Part shown: piece by piece, positions 32,254-40,914 of the stretch
How positions within the stretch are numbered: the first letter of the stretch is position 1
Layout: each line of letters starts with the position of its first letter
NCBI RefSeq assembly: GCF_001439685.1
Contig: NZ_JYLH01000016.1
Span: forward strand, 83,336 to 147,335
Direction: 5' to 3'
DNA length: 64,000 nt
Source of the DNA: Pseudomonas libanensis
GTDB taxonomy: Bacteria; Pseudomonadota; Gammaproteobacteria; Pseudomonadales; Pseudomonadaceae
Notes under the pieces: generated by a model
Seen by the model: the letters and a program-made list of their open reading frames with translations, nothing else
What the model was told of the DNA's origin: nothing
The model's database searches: none
Translations under genes and position numbers: made by a program

Positions 32254-35085
32254 TTAAACAGTGAAAGCATCTTGCAGCAGTTTTTCCTGCTGCTCGGCGT
32301 GCATCGACGCATAACCACAGGCAGGTGCAGCAGAAGCATCACGACCGGCGTACTCCAGGCCCAGGGCCTTGTTGTGGTTGCCGATGCTGCGACGCAGATG
32401 ATGCTGGCTGCTGTACCAGGCGCCCTGGTTCATCGGTTCTTCCTGACACCACACCACGTTCGTGAGGTTGGTGTAAGGCGCGATGATCTCCATGAGGTCA
32501 TCTTCCGGGAACGGATAAAGCTGCTCGATACGCACGATAGCAATGTCTTCGCGGCCTTCGGCACGGCGTTTTTCCAGCAGATCGTAGTAGACCTTGCCGC
32601 TGCACAGGATCAGGCGAGTGACCTTGGCGGCGTCCAGTGTGTCGATCTCTGGAATCACGGTCTGGAACGAACCTTCGGCCAGGTCTTCCAGGGTCGAGAC
32701 GGCCAGTTTGTGGCGCAACAGCGATTTCGGCGTGAGTACGACCAGCGGCTTGCGCAGCGGGCGGATCACCTGGCGACGCAGCAAATGGTAGATCTGCGCC
32801 GGGGTGGTCGGCACGCACACCTGGATGTTGTGCTCGGCACACAGCTGCAGGTAACGCTCCAGACGGGCCGAGGAGTGCTCCGGACCCTGACCTTCATAAC
32901 CGTGTGGCAGCAGCATGGTCAAACCGCACAGACGGCCCCACTTGTGCTCGCCGCTGGTGATGAACTGGTCGATTACCACCTGGGCACCGTTGGCAAAATC
33001 GCCGAACTGAGCTTCCCAGATCACCAACGCGTTAGGCGTGGTGGTCGAGTAGCCGTATTCGAACGCCAGCACGGCTTCTTCGGACAGGAACGAATCGTAC
33101 AGGTCGAAACGTGGCTGGCCTTCGTACAGGTGTTGCAACGGAATGTAGGTGGAAGCGTCTTTCTGGTTGTGCAGAACCGCGTGACGGTGCGAGAACGTAC
33201 CACGGCCGATGTCCTGGCCGGTCATGCGGATCGGGTGACCTTCGAACGCCAGGGTCGCGTACGCCATGGTTTCAGCGTAACCCCAGTTGATCGGCAGGCC
33301 GCCGGCTTGCATCTTCTGACGGTCTTCGTAGATCTTCGCAACCTGGCGCTGTACGACGAAGCCTTCGGGAATTTCCAGCAGCTTGGCGGACAGTTCCTGC
33401 AAGGTCTTCAGGTCGAAGGACGTATCGTGACGCGCAGTCCAGGTGTGACCCAGGTATGGGCGCCAGTCAACGAACAGCTCTTTGTTCGGCTCCTTGACCA
33501 GGCTTTTTACTACATGCAGGCCATTGTCCAGGGCGTTGCGGTATTCGTCGACTTTCGCCTGAACACGCGCATCGTCAACCACGCCGGCCTTGGTCAGGCT
33601 TTCAGCGTACAGCTCACGGGTGGTGCGCTGCTTGGTGATCTGCTGGTACATCAATGGCTGGGTGCCGCTTGGCTCGTCCGCTTCGTTGTGACCGCGACGG
33701 CGGTAGCAAACCAGGTCGATCACCACATCACGCTTGAACTGCATGCGGTAGTCGACGGCCAGTTGGGTCACGAACAGCACGGCTTCCGGATCATCGCCGT
33801 TCACGTGCAGGATCGGCGCCTGGATCATCTTGGCAACGTCGGTGGCGTACTCGGTGGAGCGCGCATCCAACGGGTTGCTGATGGTGAAGCCGACCTGGTT
33901 GTTGATGACGATGTGAACGGTACCGCCGGTCTTGAAGCCGCGAGTCTGCGACATCTGGAACGTTTCCAGGACCACGCCTTGACCGGCGAATGCCGCGTCA
34001 CCGTGGATGGAAATCGGCAGGACCTTCTCACCGGTGGCATCGTTACGACGATCCTGGCGAGCACGTACCGAACCCTCGACCACTGGCGAAACGATTTCCA
34101 GGTGGGACGGGTTAAACGCCATGGCCAGGTGAACTTCACCGCCGGTGGTCATCACGTTGGACGAGAAGCCCTGGTGGTACTTAACGTCACCGGAACCCAG
34201 CTCGACCTTCTTCTTGCCTTCGAACTCGTCGAACAGCTCACGCGGGTTCTTGCCGAAAGTGTTGACCAACACGTTCAGGCGACCACGGTGAGCCATGCCG
34301 ATCACGACTTCCTTGGTGCCGTAGGAGCCGGAACGCTGGATCAGTTCGTCGAGCATCGGAATCAGGCTTTCGCCGCCTTCCAGGCCGAAACGCTTGGTGC
34401 CTGGGTATTTGGTGCCCAGGTATTTCTCCAGGCCTTCGGCTGCAGTCACGCGCTCCAGCAAATGGCTGCGCACATCGGCGGACAATACCGGGCGGCCACG
34501 CACGCCTTCCAGGCGGTGCTGGAACCAGTGGCGCTGCTCGGAATCGGTGATGTGCGTAAATTCAGCGCCGATGGTGCGGCAATATGTCTGCTGCAACGCT
34601 TCGTGAATTTCGCGTAGGCTCGCTTCCTCTTTGCCGATGAACAGGTCGCCGGCACGGAAGGTCGTATCAAGATCGGCATTGGTCAAGCCGTAATGATTGA
34701 TCGACAGGTCTGCAGGTGCAGGACGCTGCCACAGCCCCAGCGGGTCAAGCTGGGCTGCCTGGTGGCCACGCATACGGTAGGCCTGGATCAGTCGCAGTAC
34801 TTCAACTTGCTTCTTCTCATGCTCGCTGCTCACGCTGCCGGCGGAAACCGGCTGGGCGCGGCGCTGGTTCTTTGCCAGCAGCACGAACTGATCGCGAATT
34901 GTTGCGTGCGATACATCGGTGGCAGCGTTGCCGTCTGAAGACAACGTCTGAAATTTGGTGCGCCATTCTTCTGGCACAGCGTTAGGGTCGTGCAGGTAGA
35001 GCTCATAAAGCTCTTCCACATAGGCAGCGTTACCACCTGAAAGATAGCCGCTGTTCCACATGCGCTGCATCACGCTTTCTTGCAT
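32254..35085 (-). CDS. sucA: 2-oxoglutarate dehydrogenase E1
   Basis: A 943-residue thiamine-diphosphate E1. The N-terminal peptide MQESVMQRMWNSGYLSGGNAAYVEELYELYLHDP is the E2-binding segment; EGGESLIPMLDELIQRSG and VIGMAHRGRLNVLVN mark the ThDP domain, GDAAFAGQGVVLETFQMSQ the metal site, and GRGTFSHRHAVLHNQ the pyrimidine domain. Decarboxylates 2-oxoglutarate in the TCA cycle. GAGGGTGACCAAGC precedes the ATG. Length equals the P. aeruginosa protein. Confidence 0.97.
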   Translation of the reverse strand: MQESVMQRMWNSGYLSGGNAAYVEELYELYLHDPNAVPEEWRTKFQTLSSDGNAATDVSHATIRDQFVLLAKNQRRAQPVSAGSVSSEHEKKQVEVLRLIQAYRMRGHQAAQLDPLGLWQRPAPADLSINHYGLTNADLDTTFRAGDLFIGKEEASLREIHEALQQTYCRTIGAEFTHITDSEQRHWFQHRLEGVRGRPVLSADVRSHLLERVTAAEGLEKYLGTKYPGTKRFGLEGGESLIPMLDELIQRSGSYGTKEVVIGMAHRGRLNVLVNTFGKNPRELFDEFEGKKKVELGSGDVKYHQGFSSNVMTTGGEVHLAMAFNPSHLEIVSPVVEGSVRARQDRRNDATGEKVLPISIHGDAAFAGQGVVLETFQMSQTRGFKTGGTVHIVINNQVGFTISNPLDARSTEYATDVAKMIQAPILHVNGDDPEAVLFVTQLAVDYRMQFKRDVVIDLVCYRRRGHNEADEPSGTQPLMYQQITKQRTTRELYAESLTKAGVVDDARVQAKVDEYRNALDNGLHVVKSLVKEPNKELFVDWRPYLGHTWTARHDTSFDLKTLQELSAKLLEIPEGFVVQRQVAKIYEDRQKMQAGGLPINWGYAETMAYATLAFEGHPIRMTGQDIGRGTFSHRHAVLHNQKDASTYIPLQHLYEGQPRFDLYDSFLSEEAVLAFEYGYSTTTPNALVIWEAQFGDFANGAQVVIDQFITSGEHKWGRLCGLTMLLPHGYEGQGPEHSSARLERYLQLCAEHNIQVCVPTTPAQIYHLLRRQVIRPLRKPLVVLTPKSLLRHKLAVSTLEDLAEGSFQTVIPEIDTLDAAKVTRLILCSGKVYYDLLEKRRAEGREDIAIVRIEQLYPFPEDDLMEIIAPYTNLTNVVWCQEEPMNQGAWYSSQHHLRRSIGNHNKALGLEYAGRDASAAPACGYASMHAEQQEKLLQDAFTV

Positions 35086-35347
35086 GCTTGGTCACCCTCG
35101 ATTTGGGGACACCACCGGCGAAAACACCGAGTCTGCTTGCAAAAGGCCAAGTGCAGCGACCAAAACAAGCCACTTAGGATCACGCTGATAGTTCGGGTAC
35201 CAACCCGAATGCCCCTGCTTGTCTCATTTCTTCAAAATAAGAGCCGCGGCTTTGTAAGTCGCTGCTCAAGTTAAAACTACGGCGCCGGTTGAAGCCTGCG
35301 CCGCAGCATTTACGGGCACAACGGTCCTGCTATTACTACAACGTCAG
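35086..35347 (-). ncRNA. sucA 5' region, sucA-II RNA candidate
   Basis: The 262 bases between sdhB and sucA contain no gene. On the minus strand they hold a perfect TTCGGGT-tetraloop-ACCCGAA hairpin (35192-35209), a bulged helix CCTAAGTG/CACTTGG with a U-rich loop, and GGTG-TTTT-CGCC close to the ribosome binding site. A sucA-II RNA motif located in front of pseudomonad sucA genes has been predicted in the literature, and this matches in place and type. The distal part (35270-35347) shows another stem, GGCGCCGG...CCTGCGCC, perhaps an sdhB terminator. Confidence 0.5.
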
Positions 35348-36052
35348 TTACACGCCGCTCTGCAGCAGCATGTTACGGATGTGACCAATGGCCTTAGTCG
35401 GGTTCAGGCCCTTGGGACATACGTTGACGCAGTTCATGATCCCGCGGCAGCGGAATACGCTGAACGGGTCATCCAGCGAAGCCAGGCGCTCGGACGTCTT
35501 GGTATCACGGCTGTCTGCCAGGAAGCGGTACGCTTGCAGCAGGGCAGCAGGGCCCAGGAACTTGTCCGGGTTCCACCAGAAGGATGGGCACGAAGTCGAG
35601 CAGCAAGCGCACAGGATGCACTCGTACAAGCCATCGAGCTTTTCACGCTCTTCCGGGGACTGCAGACGTTCGATGGCCGGAGCCGGCGTGTCGTTCTGCA
35701 GGAACGGCTTAACTTTCTCGTATTGCTTGTAGAAGATGCTCATATCGACGACCAGGTCACGGATAACCGGCAAACCTGGCAGAGGACGAACGATCAGCTT
35801 GTTACCTTTGACAACAGCGGACAGCGGCGTGATGCACGCCAGGCCGTTCTTGCCATTGATGTTCATGCCGTCGGAGCCGCAGACACCTTCACGGCAAGAG
35901 CGACGATAGGAGAAACCCTCGTCCTGCTCCTTGATCAGGGCCAGCACGTCCAGCACCATCAGGTCTTTACCACCGGTATCGACCGAAAATTCCTGCATGA
36001 ACGGCGCGGCGTCCTGATCAGGGTTGTAGCGATAAACACTGACTTTCAACAT
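35348..36052 (-). CDS. sdhB: Succinate dehydrogenase iron-sulfur subunit
   Basis: A 234-residue subunit with the three Fe-S centres: CREGVCGSDGMNINGKNGLAC (2Fe-2S), CILCACCSTSCP (4Fe-4S) and CRGIMNCVNVCPKGLNP (3Fe-4S). The start MLKVSVYRYNP at 36052 follows AAGGG by eight bases and equals the P. aeruginosa start; a GTG three codons upstream lacks spacing. It is 11 bases after sdhA. Transfers electrons from the flavin to ubiquinone in the membrane complex. Confidence 0.97.
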   Translation of the reverse strand: MLKVSVYRYNPDQDAAPFMQEFSVDTGGKDLMVLDVLALIKEQDEGFSYRRSCREGVCGSDGMNINGKNGLACITPLSAVVKGNKLIVRPLPGLPVIRDLVVDMSIFYKQYEKVKPFLQNDTPAPAIERLQSPEEREKLDGLYECILCACCSTSCPSFWWNPDKFLGPAALLQAYRFLADSRDTKTSERLASLDDPFSVFRCRGIMNCVNVCPKGLNPTKAIGHIRNMLLQSGV

Positions 36053-36063
36053 GGCAGCCACCC

Positions 36064-37836
36064 TTAGTAAGTCCGAATCTTCGGTTCAAACGTCGGAACC
36101 GTCTTCGGCGAGAAGTTCACGGCACGCTTGGTCACGCGCTTGTCACCCGGGAAGTACAGGGTGTGGCACAACCAGTTTTCGTCATCGCGATCTTCAAAGT
36201 CTTCACGGGCGTGGGCGCCACGGGATTCTTTACGAACCTCGGCGGCGATCGCCGTCGCTTCAGCCACTTCCAGCAGGTTTTGCAGCTCAAGGGCTTCGAT
36301 ACGAGCGGTGTTGAACGCCTGGCTCTTATCGTTGATCTTGACGTTGGCGATACGCTTGCGCAGATCGGCCAACTGGGCAATGCCCTTCTGCATGTATTCG
36401 CCGGTACGGAACACACCGAAGTAGTTCTGCATGCAGTTTTGCAGTTCGCGACGCAGGGTTGCCACGTCTTCGCCATCGGTACGCTCGTTCAGAGCATTCA
36501 GGCGCGCCAGGGCGGCCTCGATGTTGGCGTCTGTCGCGTCATCGTATTCGATGCCGTCGGTCAGGGCCTTTTCCAGGTGCAGGCCGGCAGCGCGACCGAA
36601 TACCACCAGGTCGAGCAGCGAGTTGCCACCCAGGCGGTTGGCACCGTGGACCGATACGCAAGCCACTTCGCCTACCGCGAACAGACCATGGATGATCTCG
36701 TCCACGCCTTCGGCGTTCTGGGTGATTGCCTGGCCGTGAATGTTGGTCGGCACGCCGCCCATCATGTAGTGGCAAGTCGGAACAACCGGCACCGGAGCAA
36801 CCACCGGGTCAACGTGGGCAAAGGTCTTGGACAGCTCGCAGATACCTGGCAGGCGGCTGTGCAGCACTTCCTCACCGAGGTGATCGAGTTTGAGCAGTAC
36901 GTGGTCGCCATTCGGGCCACAGCCGTTACCGGCGATGATCTCTTTAACCATCGAACGGGCCACAACGTCACGGCCAGCCAAGTCTTTGGCGTTCGGAGCA
37001 TAACGCTCCATGAAACGCTCGCCATGCTTGTTGATCAGGTAGCCACCTTCACCACGGCAACCTTCGGTTACCAGCACACCGGCGCCGGCGATGCCGGTCG
37101 GGTGGAACTGCCACATTTCGATGTCTTGTACCGGTACACCGGCACGCAGTGCCATGCCGACGCCGTCACCGGTGTTGATCAGGGCATTGGTGGTAGACGC
37201 GTAGATACGGCCTGCACCGCCGGTCGCCAGAACAGTAGCCTTGGCGCGGATGTAGGTGGTTTCACCGGTTTCGATGCAGATAGCGATCACACCGACGAAC
37301 TCGCCTTGTGCGTTCTTGACCAAGTCAACCGCGTAGTACTCGTTCAGGAACGTGGTACCGGCTTTCAGGTTGCCCTGATAAAGGGTGTGCAGCAGCGCGT
37401 GACCGGTACGGTCGGACGCGGCGCAGGTACGGGCAGCCTGGCCACCTTTACCGTAGTCCTTCGACTGGCCGCCGAATGGACGCTGATAGATACGACCTTG
37501 CTCGGTACGGGAGAACGGCAGACCCATGTGGTCCAGCTCGAACACCGCGGCCGGGCCTTCCTGACACATGTATTCGATAGCGTCCTGGTCACCGATGTAG
37601 TCGGAACCCTTGACGGTATCGTACATGTGCCAGCGCCAGTCATCGTTCGGGTCGGCGGACGCGATGGCGCAGGTGATGCCACCCTGGGCCGATACGGTGT
37701 GGGAGCGCGTTGGGAACACCTTGGTGATCACGGCAGTCTTGTGACCACCCTGGGCCAGCTGCAGCGCAGCGCGCATGCCCGCACCGCCGCCACCAATGAT
37801 GATGGCGTCGAATGAAATAGTTGGAATGTTAGCCAT
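36064..37836 (-). CDS. sdhA: Succinate dehydrogenase flavoprotein subunit
   Basis: A 590-residue flavoprotein. AIIIGGGGAGMRAALQLAQ binds FAD, PTRSHTVSAQGG contains the FAD-linked His, ARTCAASDRTGHALLHTLYQ and MEMWQFHPTGIAG-type blocks form the dicarboxylate site, and MGGVPTNIHGQ is conserved near the capping domain. It oxidises succinate to fumarate. Only three bases separate its start from the sdhD stop, within sdhCDAB. Length matches other gammaproteobacterial SdhA. Confidence 0.97.
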   Translation of the reverse strand: MANIPTISFDAIIIGGGGAGMRAALQLAQGGHKTAVITKVFPTRSHTVSAQGGITCAIASADPNDDWRWHMYDTVKGSDYIGDQDAIEYMCQEGPAAVFELDHMGLPFSRTEQGRIYQRPFGGQSKDYGKGGQAARTCAASDRTGHALLHTLYQGNLKAGTTFLNEYYAVDLVKNAQGEFVGVIAICIETGETTYIRAKATVLATGGAGRIYASTTNALINTGDGVGMALRAGVPVQDIEMWQFHPTGIAGAGVLVTEGCRGEGGYLINKHGERFMERYAPNAKDLAGRDVVARSMVKEIIAGNGCGPNGDHVLLKLDHLGEEVLHSRLPGICELSKTFAHVDPVVAPVPVVPTCHYMMGGVPTNIHGQAITQNAEGVDEIIHGLFAVGEVACVSVHGANRLGGNSLLDLVVFGRAAGLHLEKALTDGIEYDDATDANIEAALARLNALNERTDGEDVATLRRELQNCMQNYFGVFRTGEYMQKGIAQLADLRKRIANVKINDKSQAFNTARIEALELQNLLEVAEATAIAAEVRKESRGAHAREDFEDRDDENWLCHTLYFPGDKRVTKRAVNFSPKTVPTFEPKIRTY

Positions 37837-37839
37837 GAA

Positions 37840-38208
37840 TCAGATACCCCAAAGAATCTGCACACCCCAGACGAAGTAAGCGAACATCGCGACGCCGCAT
37901 ACTGCCTGGAAGAGGAAACGTACTGCAGTCGCGGACTTGCCCAGCGCCATCGGCGTCAGGTAGTCAGTCGCGATGGTCCACATGCCAACCCAGGCGTGGG
38001 CGCCCAGGGCTACAAGTGCCAGCAGACTGAAGATTCGCATCGCATTATGGGAAAACAGGCCATGCCATTGCTCATAGCCAATACCCGGGTTTGCGACGAG
38101 GTATCCGATCAGGAAAATGAAATAAGCCGCGAGAACGACCGCAGACACACGCTGTGCCATCCAGTCATAGAGGCCCGAACGCGACAGATTCGTAACGCTG
38201 GTTACCAT
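37840..38208 (-). CDS. sdhD: Succinate dehydrogenase membrane anchor subunit
   Basis: A 122-residue protein with three transmembrane helices (about residues 20-40, 58-78 and 95-118). DWMAQRVSAVVLAAYFI and HAWVGMWTIATDYL carry the quinone/haem-site residues. The ATG at 38208 has AGGAG seven bases away. It overlaps the sdhC end by seven bases. Confidence 0.95.
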   Translation of the reverse strand: MVTSVTNLSRSGLYDWMAQRVSAVVLAAYFIFLIGYLVANPGIGYEQWHGLFSHNAMRIFSLLALVALGAHAWVGMWTIATDYLTPMALGKSATAVRFLFQAVCGVAMFAYFVWGVQILWGI

Positions 38209-38576
38209 ATCCAAACTCCTGCCAGAACGATCAGCACCACGGAAATGGCGATGATGATTTTCGAGCCCAGGCGGCCGCCTTCCAGCGTCTCACCGATGCC
38301 CATGTCCATGATCAAGTGGCGCACACCGGCTACCAGGTGATACAGCAGAGAGGACAAGAGACCCCATGCTACGAACTTGGCCAGCGGGCTGGTCAAGCAT
38401 GCCTTCACCTCGGCGTATCCTTCCTCGGAACCCAGGGATTTGCTCAATGCATAAAGCATGATGCCCAAGCCCAGGAACAGGATGATGCCGGAAACACGGT
38501 GCAGGAACGACGTAACGCCGGTGATGGGGAGTTTGATGGTCCTTAGGTCTAGGTTTACAGGTCGTTGGCTATTCAC
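38202..38576 (-). CDS. sdhC: Succinate dehydrogenase cytochrome b556 subunit
   Basis: A 124-residue membrane subunit with three helices; SFLHRVSGIILFLGL and LLYHLVAGVRHLIMDMG include the quinone-site Ser/Arg and the haem-ligand His. It starts with GTG (MNSQRPVNLDLRTIKLP, the same N-terminus as P. aeruginosa). First gene of sdhCDAB, about 130 bases downstream of a clear sigma70 promoter. Confidence 0.95.
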   Translation of the reverse strand: MNSQRPVNLDLRTIKLPITGVTSFLHRVSGIILFLGLGIMLYALSKSLGSEEGYAEVKACLTSPLAKFVAWGLLSSLLYHLVAGVRHLIMDMGIGETLEGGRLGSKIIIAISVVLIVLAGVWIW

Positions 38577-38711
38577 GGCTTTTTTTCACACTGAAGAGCC
38601 CCTAACAATCAGGGCAAAGTTGTTGGGGAGTGCGACTGGTCAGGTAAGCACCACCCAGGGAGTGCGACCCCCAATGAAAGCAAGCCCAAAAGCCCTTGGC
38701 GGTCGGTGGCC
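38577..38711 (-). promoter_or_regulatory. sdhC 5' untranslated leader with duplicated motif
   Basis: Between the predicted start site near 38705 and the sdhC GTG there are about 130 non-coding bases. On the minus strand the 11-mer GTCGCACTCCC occurs twice (38626-38636 and 38658-38668), 32 bases apart, followed by a small CCCT-GATTGTT-AGGG hairpin. No other feature explains the length. It could be a target for an sRNA or RNA-binding regulator of TCA-cycle expression (inference). Confidence 0.4.
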
Positions 38712-38740
38712 GAGTATAGACAGTTAGGTTACTAATGACA
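38712..38740 (-). promoter_or_regulatory. sigma70 promoter for sdhCDAB
   Basis: On the minus strand TTGTCA (38735-38740), a 17-base spacer and TATACT (38712-38717) give a near-consensus promoter pointing at sdhC. The sdh-suc genes downstream are probably read through from here, with extra signals in front of sucA and sucC. Confidence 0.7.
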
Positions 38741-38855
38741 ACGCGCACACCTCACCCTAATAGCTGATTGCGCTGACGGGATAAAAGGCGTAAATGGCAG
38801 TCATTTTCGACGAAAAAGTACGGTTAAAGCCTTCTGGCGCAAGACTTTAGGCAAA

Positions 38856-38883
38856 TTGACATCTGGATTTATATCAATATAGT
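38856..38883 (+). promoter_or_regulatory. sigma70 promoter for gltA
   Basis: TTGACA (38856-38861), a 16-base spacer and TATAGT (38878-38883), 58 bases upstream of the gltA ATG. It is divergent from the sdhC promoter. Confidence 0.75.
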
Positions 38884-38941
38884 GGTGCGGGCCCTGCGTG
38901 GGGGGTCTGTCTGATGATTTGAAGCATAAATAGGAGGCCAC

Positions 38942-40231
38942 ATGGCTGACAAAAAAGCGCAGTTGATCATCGAGGGCGCAGCCCCCGTCGAGCTGCCCAT
39001 TTTAACCGGCACCGTTGGTCCCGATGTTATCGACGTACGGGGCCTGACGGCCACGGGCCGTTTTACTTTCGACCCAGGCTTCATGTCGACCGCGTCCTGC
39101 GAGTCGAAGATCACCTATATCGATGGTGACAATGGCATTCTGCTTCATCGCGGTTACCCGATCGAGCAACTGGCTGAACAATCGGACTACCTGGAAACCT
39201 GCTACCTGCTGTTAAATGGCGAATTGCCAACAGCCGAGCAGAAAGCCCAGTTCGTCAGCACTGTGAAGAACCACACCATGGTTCACGAGCAGTTGAAGAC
39301 CTTCTTCAACGGCTTCCGTCGCGACGCCCACCCGATGGCCGTCATGTGCGGCGTGGTCGGCGCCCTGTCGGCCTTCTATCACGACTCCCTGGACATCAAT
39401 AACCCGCAGCATCGCGAAATTTCCGCGATCCGCCTGGTTGCCAAGATGCCGACCCTGGCCGCAATGGTTTACAAGTACTCCATGGGCCAGCCCATGATGT
39501 ACCCGCGCAACGACCTGACGTACGCGGAAAACTTCCTGCACATGATGTTCAACACCCCGTGCGAGATCAAACCGATCAGCCCTGTGCTGGCCAAGGCCAT
39601 GGACCGTATCTTCATCCTCCATGCCGACCACGAGCAGAACGCCTCCACCTCCACCGTACGCCTGGCCGGCTCTTCGGGTGCCAACCCGTTCGCCTGTATC
39701 GCCGCCGGCATCGCCGCACTGTGGGGCCCTGCCCACGGCGGTGCGAACGAAGCCGTGTTGACCATGCTCGATGAAATCGGCGATGTCTCCAACATCGACA
39801 AGTTCATTGCCAAGGCCAAGGACAAGAACGACCCGTTCAAGTTGATGGGCTTCGGTCACCGGGTCTACAAGAACCGCGACCCACGTGCCACCGTGATGAA
39901 GCAGACCTGCGACGAAGTGTTGAAAGAACTGGGCATCAAGAACGATCCGCAACTCGAACTGGCCATGCGCCTGGAAGAGATCGCCCTGACCGACCCGTAC
40001 TTCATCGAACGCTCGCTGTACCCGAACGTCGACTTCTACTCGGGGATCATCCTCAAGGCGATCGGCATTCCAACCAGCATGTTCACCGTGATCTTCGCCC
40101 TGGCGCGGACTGTGGGCTGGATCTCCCATTGGAAGGAAATGCTCTCCAGCCCGTACAAGATTGGCCGCCCGCGCCAGCTGTACACCGGCTACGAGTCGCG
40201 TGACATTACCAAGCTGGAAGATCGCAAGTAA
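38942..40231 (+). CDS. gltA: Citrate synthase (type II, NADH-sensitive class)
   Basis: A 429-residue enzyme. The N-terminal beta-domain (MADKKAQLIIEGAAPVELPILTG) is that of the hexameric Gram-negative class; catalytic residues lie in DHEQNASTSTVR (His), GFGHRVYKNRDPRA (His) and PNVDFYSGI (Asp). It condenses oxaloacetate and acetyl-CoA. ATAGGAGGCCAC is an excellent ribosome binding site, and a rho-independent terminator follows. Confidence 0.97.
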   Translation: MADKKAQLIIEGAAPVELPILTGTVGPDVIDVRGLTATGRFTFDPGFMSTASCESKITYIDGDNGILLHRGYPIEQLAEQSDYLETCYLLLNGELPTAEQKAQFVSTVKNHTMVHEQLKTFFNGFRRDAHPMAVMCGVVGALSAFYHDSLDINNPQHREISAIRLVAKMPTLAAMVYKYSMGQPMMYPRNDLTYAENFLHMMFNTPCEIKPISPVLAKAMDRIFILHADHEQNASTSTVRLAGSSGANPFACIAAGIAALWGPAHGGANEAVLTMLDEIGDVSNIDKFIAKAKDKNDPFKLMGFGHRVYKNRDPRATVMKQTCDEVLKELGIKNDPQLELAMRLEEIALTDPYFIERSLYPNVDFYSGIILKAIGIPTSMFTVIFALARTVGWISHWKEMLSSPYKIGRPRQLYTGYESRDITKLEDRK

Positions 40232-40257
40232 GCACTTAACTGCTTGTTTGTCATGAG

Positions 40258-40286
40258 AACGGCCTCCCTCAGTGGAGGCCGTTTTT
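40258..40286 (+). terminator. gltA terminator
   Basis: AACGGCCTCC-(loop)-GGAGGCCGTT followed by TTTGTTT, 26 bases after the stop codon. Confidence 0.92.
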
Positions 40287-40310
40287 GTTTGTGTGGCCTG
40301 ATCTACCGCC

Positions 40311-40392
40311 ATCGCAGGCAAGCCAGCTCCCACATTAGAGCGCATTCCAACAGGAGGACACGGCCAGTGTGGGAGCCGGGCTTGCCCGCGAT
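40311..40392. repeat. REPIN-like element with mismatched REP arms
   Basis: The left arm belongs to the ATCGCAGGCAAGCCAGCTCC type and the right arm to the GGGAGCCGGGCTTGCCCGCG type, so the pair combines two REP variants. Confidence 0.8.
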
Positions 40393-40426
40393 GAGCATAG
40401 GTATCTACACAACTGCTTGCTCTTGC

Positions 40427-40481
40427 GCTGTTGCTGTTGCTGTGGCTGTGGCTGTGGCTTTTGATCTTGATCTTGATCTCT
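40427..40481. repeat. Hexanucleotide microsatellite
   Basis: Tandem GCTGTT/GCTGTG units (five) pass directly into three GATCTT units. It lies in the gltA-actP gap of about 680 bases and is not in a credible reading frame. Confidence 0.8.
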
Positions 40482-40503
40482 GGCGCCCCGTCAAACACGC
40501 TGG

Positions 40504-40610
40504 CCGAACGCAGGCTTGAAGCCGTGGGTAACCCGGCAGGACGCCGGGTTAGCCGCCCCGCGCCATGGATGGCGCGTGGCGGCGGCCCACGGATTCAAGC
40601 CTGCGTTCGG
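40504..40610. repeat. Three-way-junction palindromic element
   Basis: The outer arms 40504-40528 and 40586-40610 are complementary over 25 bases with one mismatch. Inside lie two independent hairpins: TAACCCGGC/GCCGGGTTA (40529-40537 and 40543-40551) and a 15-base pair of arms with one mismatch (40552-40566 and 40569-40583). The elements abut without unpaired gaps. The flank to about 40750 (with TTGGTTACTTTTGTG, a TACTTTTGT/ACAAAAGTG hairpin and CGTTACCGCAGCAACGGATA) resembles a sequence repeated in many Pseudomonas genomes. No coding function is supported. Confidence 0.75.
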
Positions 40611-40779
40611 GCACACCGAGCCTAAGCGAGGTGCCGAGTGTTGGGGCGAAGGCCTTTTGGTTACTTTTGTGCCTTTACAAAAGTGACACGCCGTAAGGGC
40701 GTAACCCTAAGTGGCCGTTACCGCAGCAACGGATATGTACTCGGTCTGATCCAACATCCTGGTCGGCTGTCAGGCCCCC

Positions 40780-40804
40780 ATCGGGAGCAAGCTCCCTCGC
40801 CACA
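40780..40804. repeat. Single (unpaired) REP sequence
   Basis: ATCGGGAGCAAGCTCCCTCG-CCACA, one REP of the GGGAGC...GCTCCC type without a partner. Confidence 0.7.
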
Positions 40805-40869
40805 GGTTCAGGGCCACGCCAAAGTTGTGTAGATACCCATGCCGCGATGAGGCCAGCCCAGGCAAAAAA

Positions 40870-40895
40870 ATACCCCGGCCTTGCGACCGGGGTAT
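40870..40895 (-). terminator. actP terminator
   Basis: On the minus strand ATACCCCGG-(8-base loop)-CCGGGGTAT then seven T, 20 bases after the actP stop. Confidence 0.92.
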
Positions 40896-40914
40896 CTCTT
40901 ATGCAGCTTACGAC

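Noticed and set aside
32272..34617. 781-codon plus-strand open frame
   Set aside because: Antisense to sucA; composition shows no domain and it has no ribosome binding site.
36163..37815. 550-codon plus-strand open frame
   Set aside because: Antisense to sdhA, a highly conserved gene.
40427..40481. Hexanucleotide repeat considered as a phase-variable coding tract
   Set aside because: No gene with a start, ribosome binding site or domain spans it.
40638..40832. Short frame in the gltA-actP gap containing VTRRKGVTLSGRYRSNGY
   Set aside because: Its sequence belongs to the repeated non-coding flank of the palindromic element; similar short frames are commonly over-annotated.
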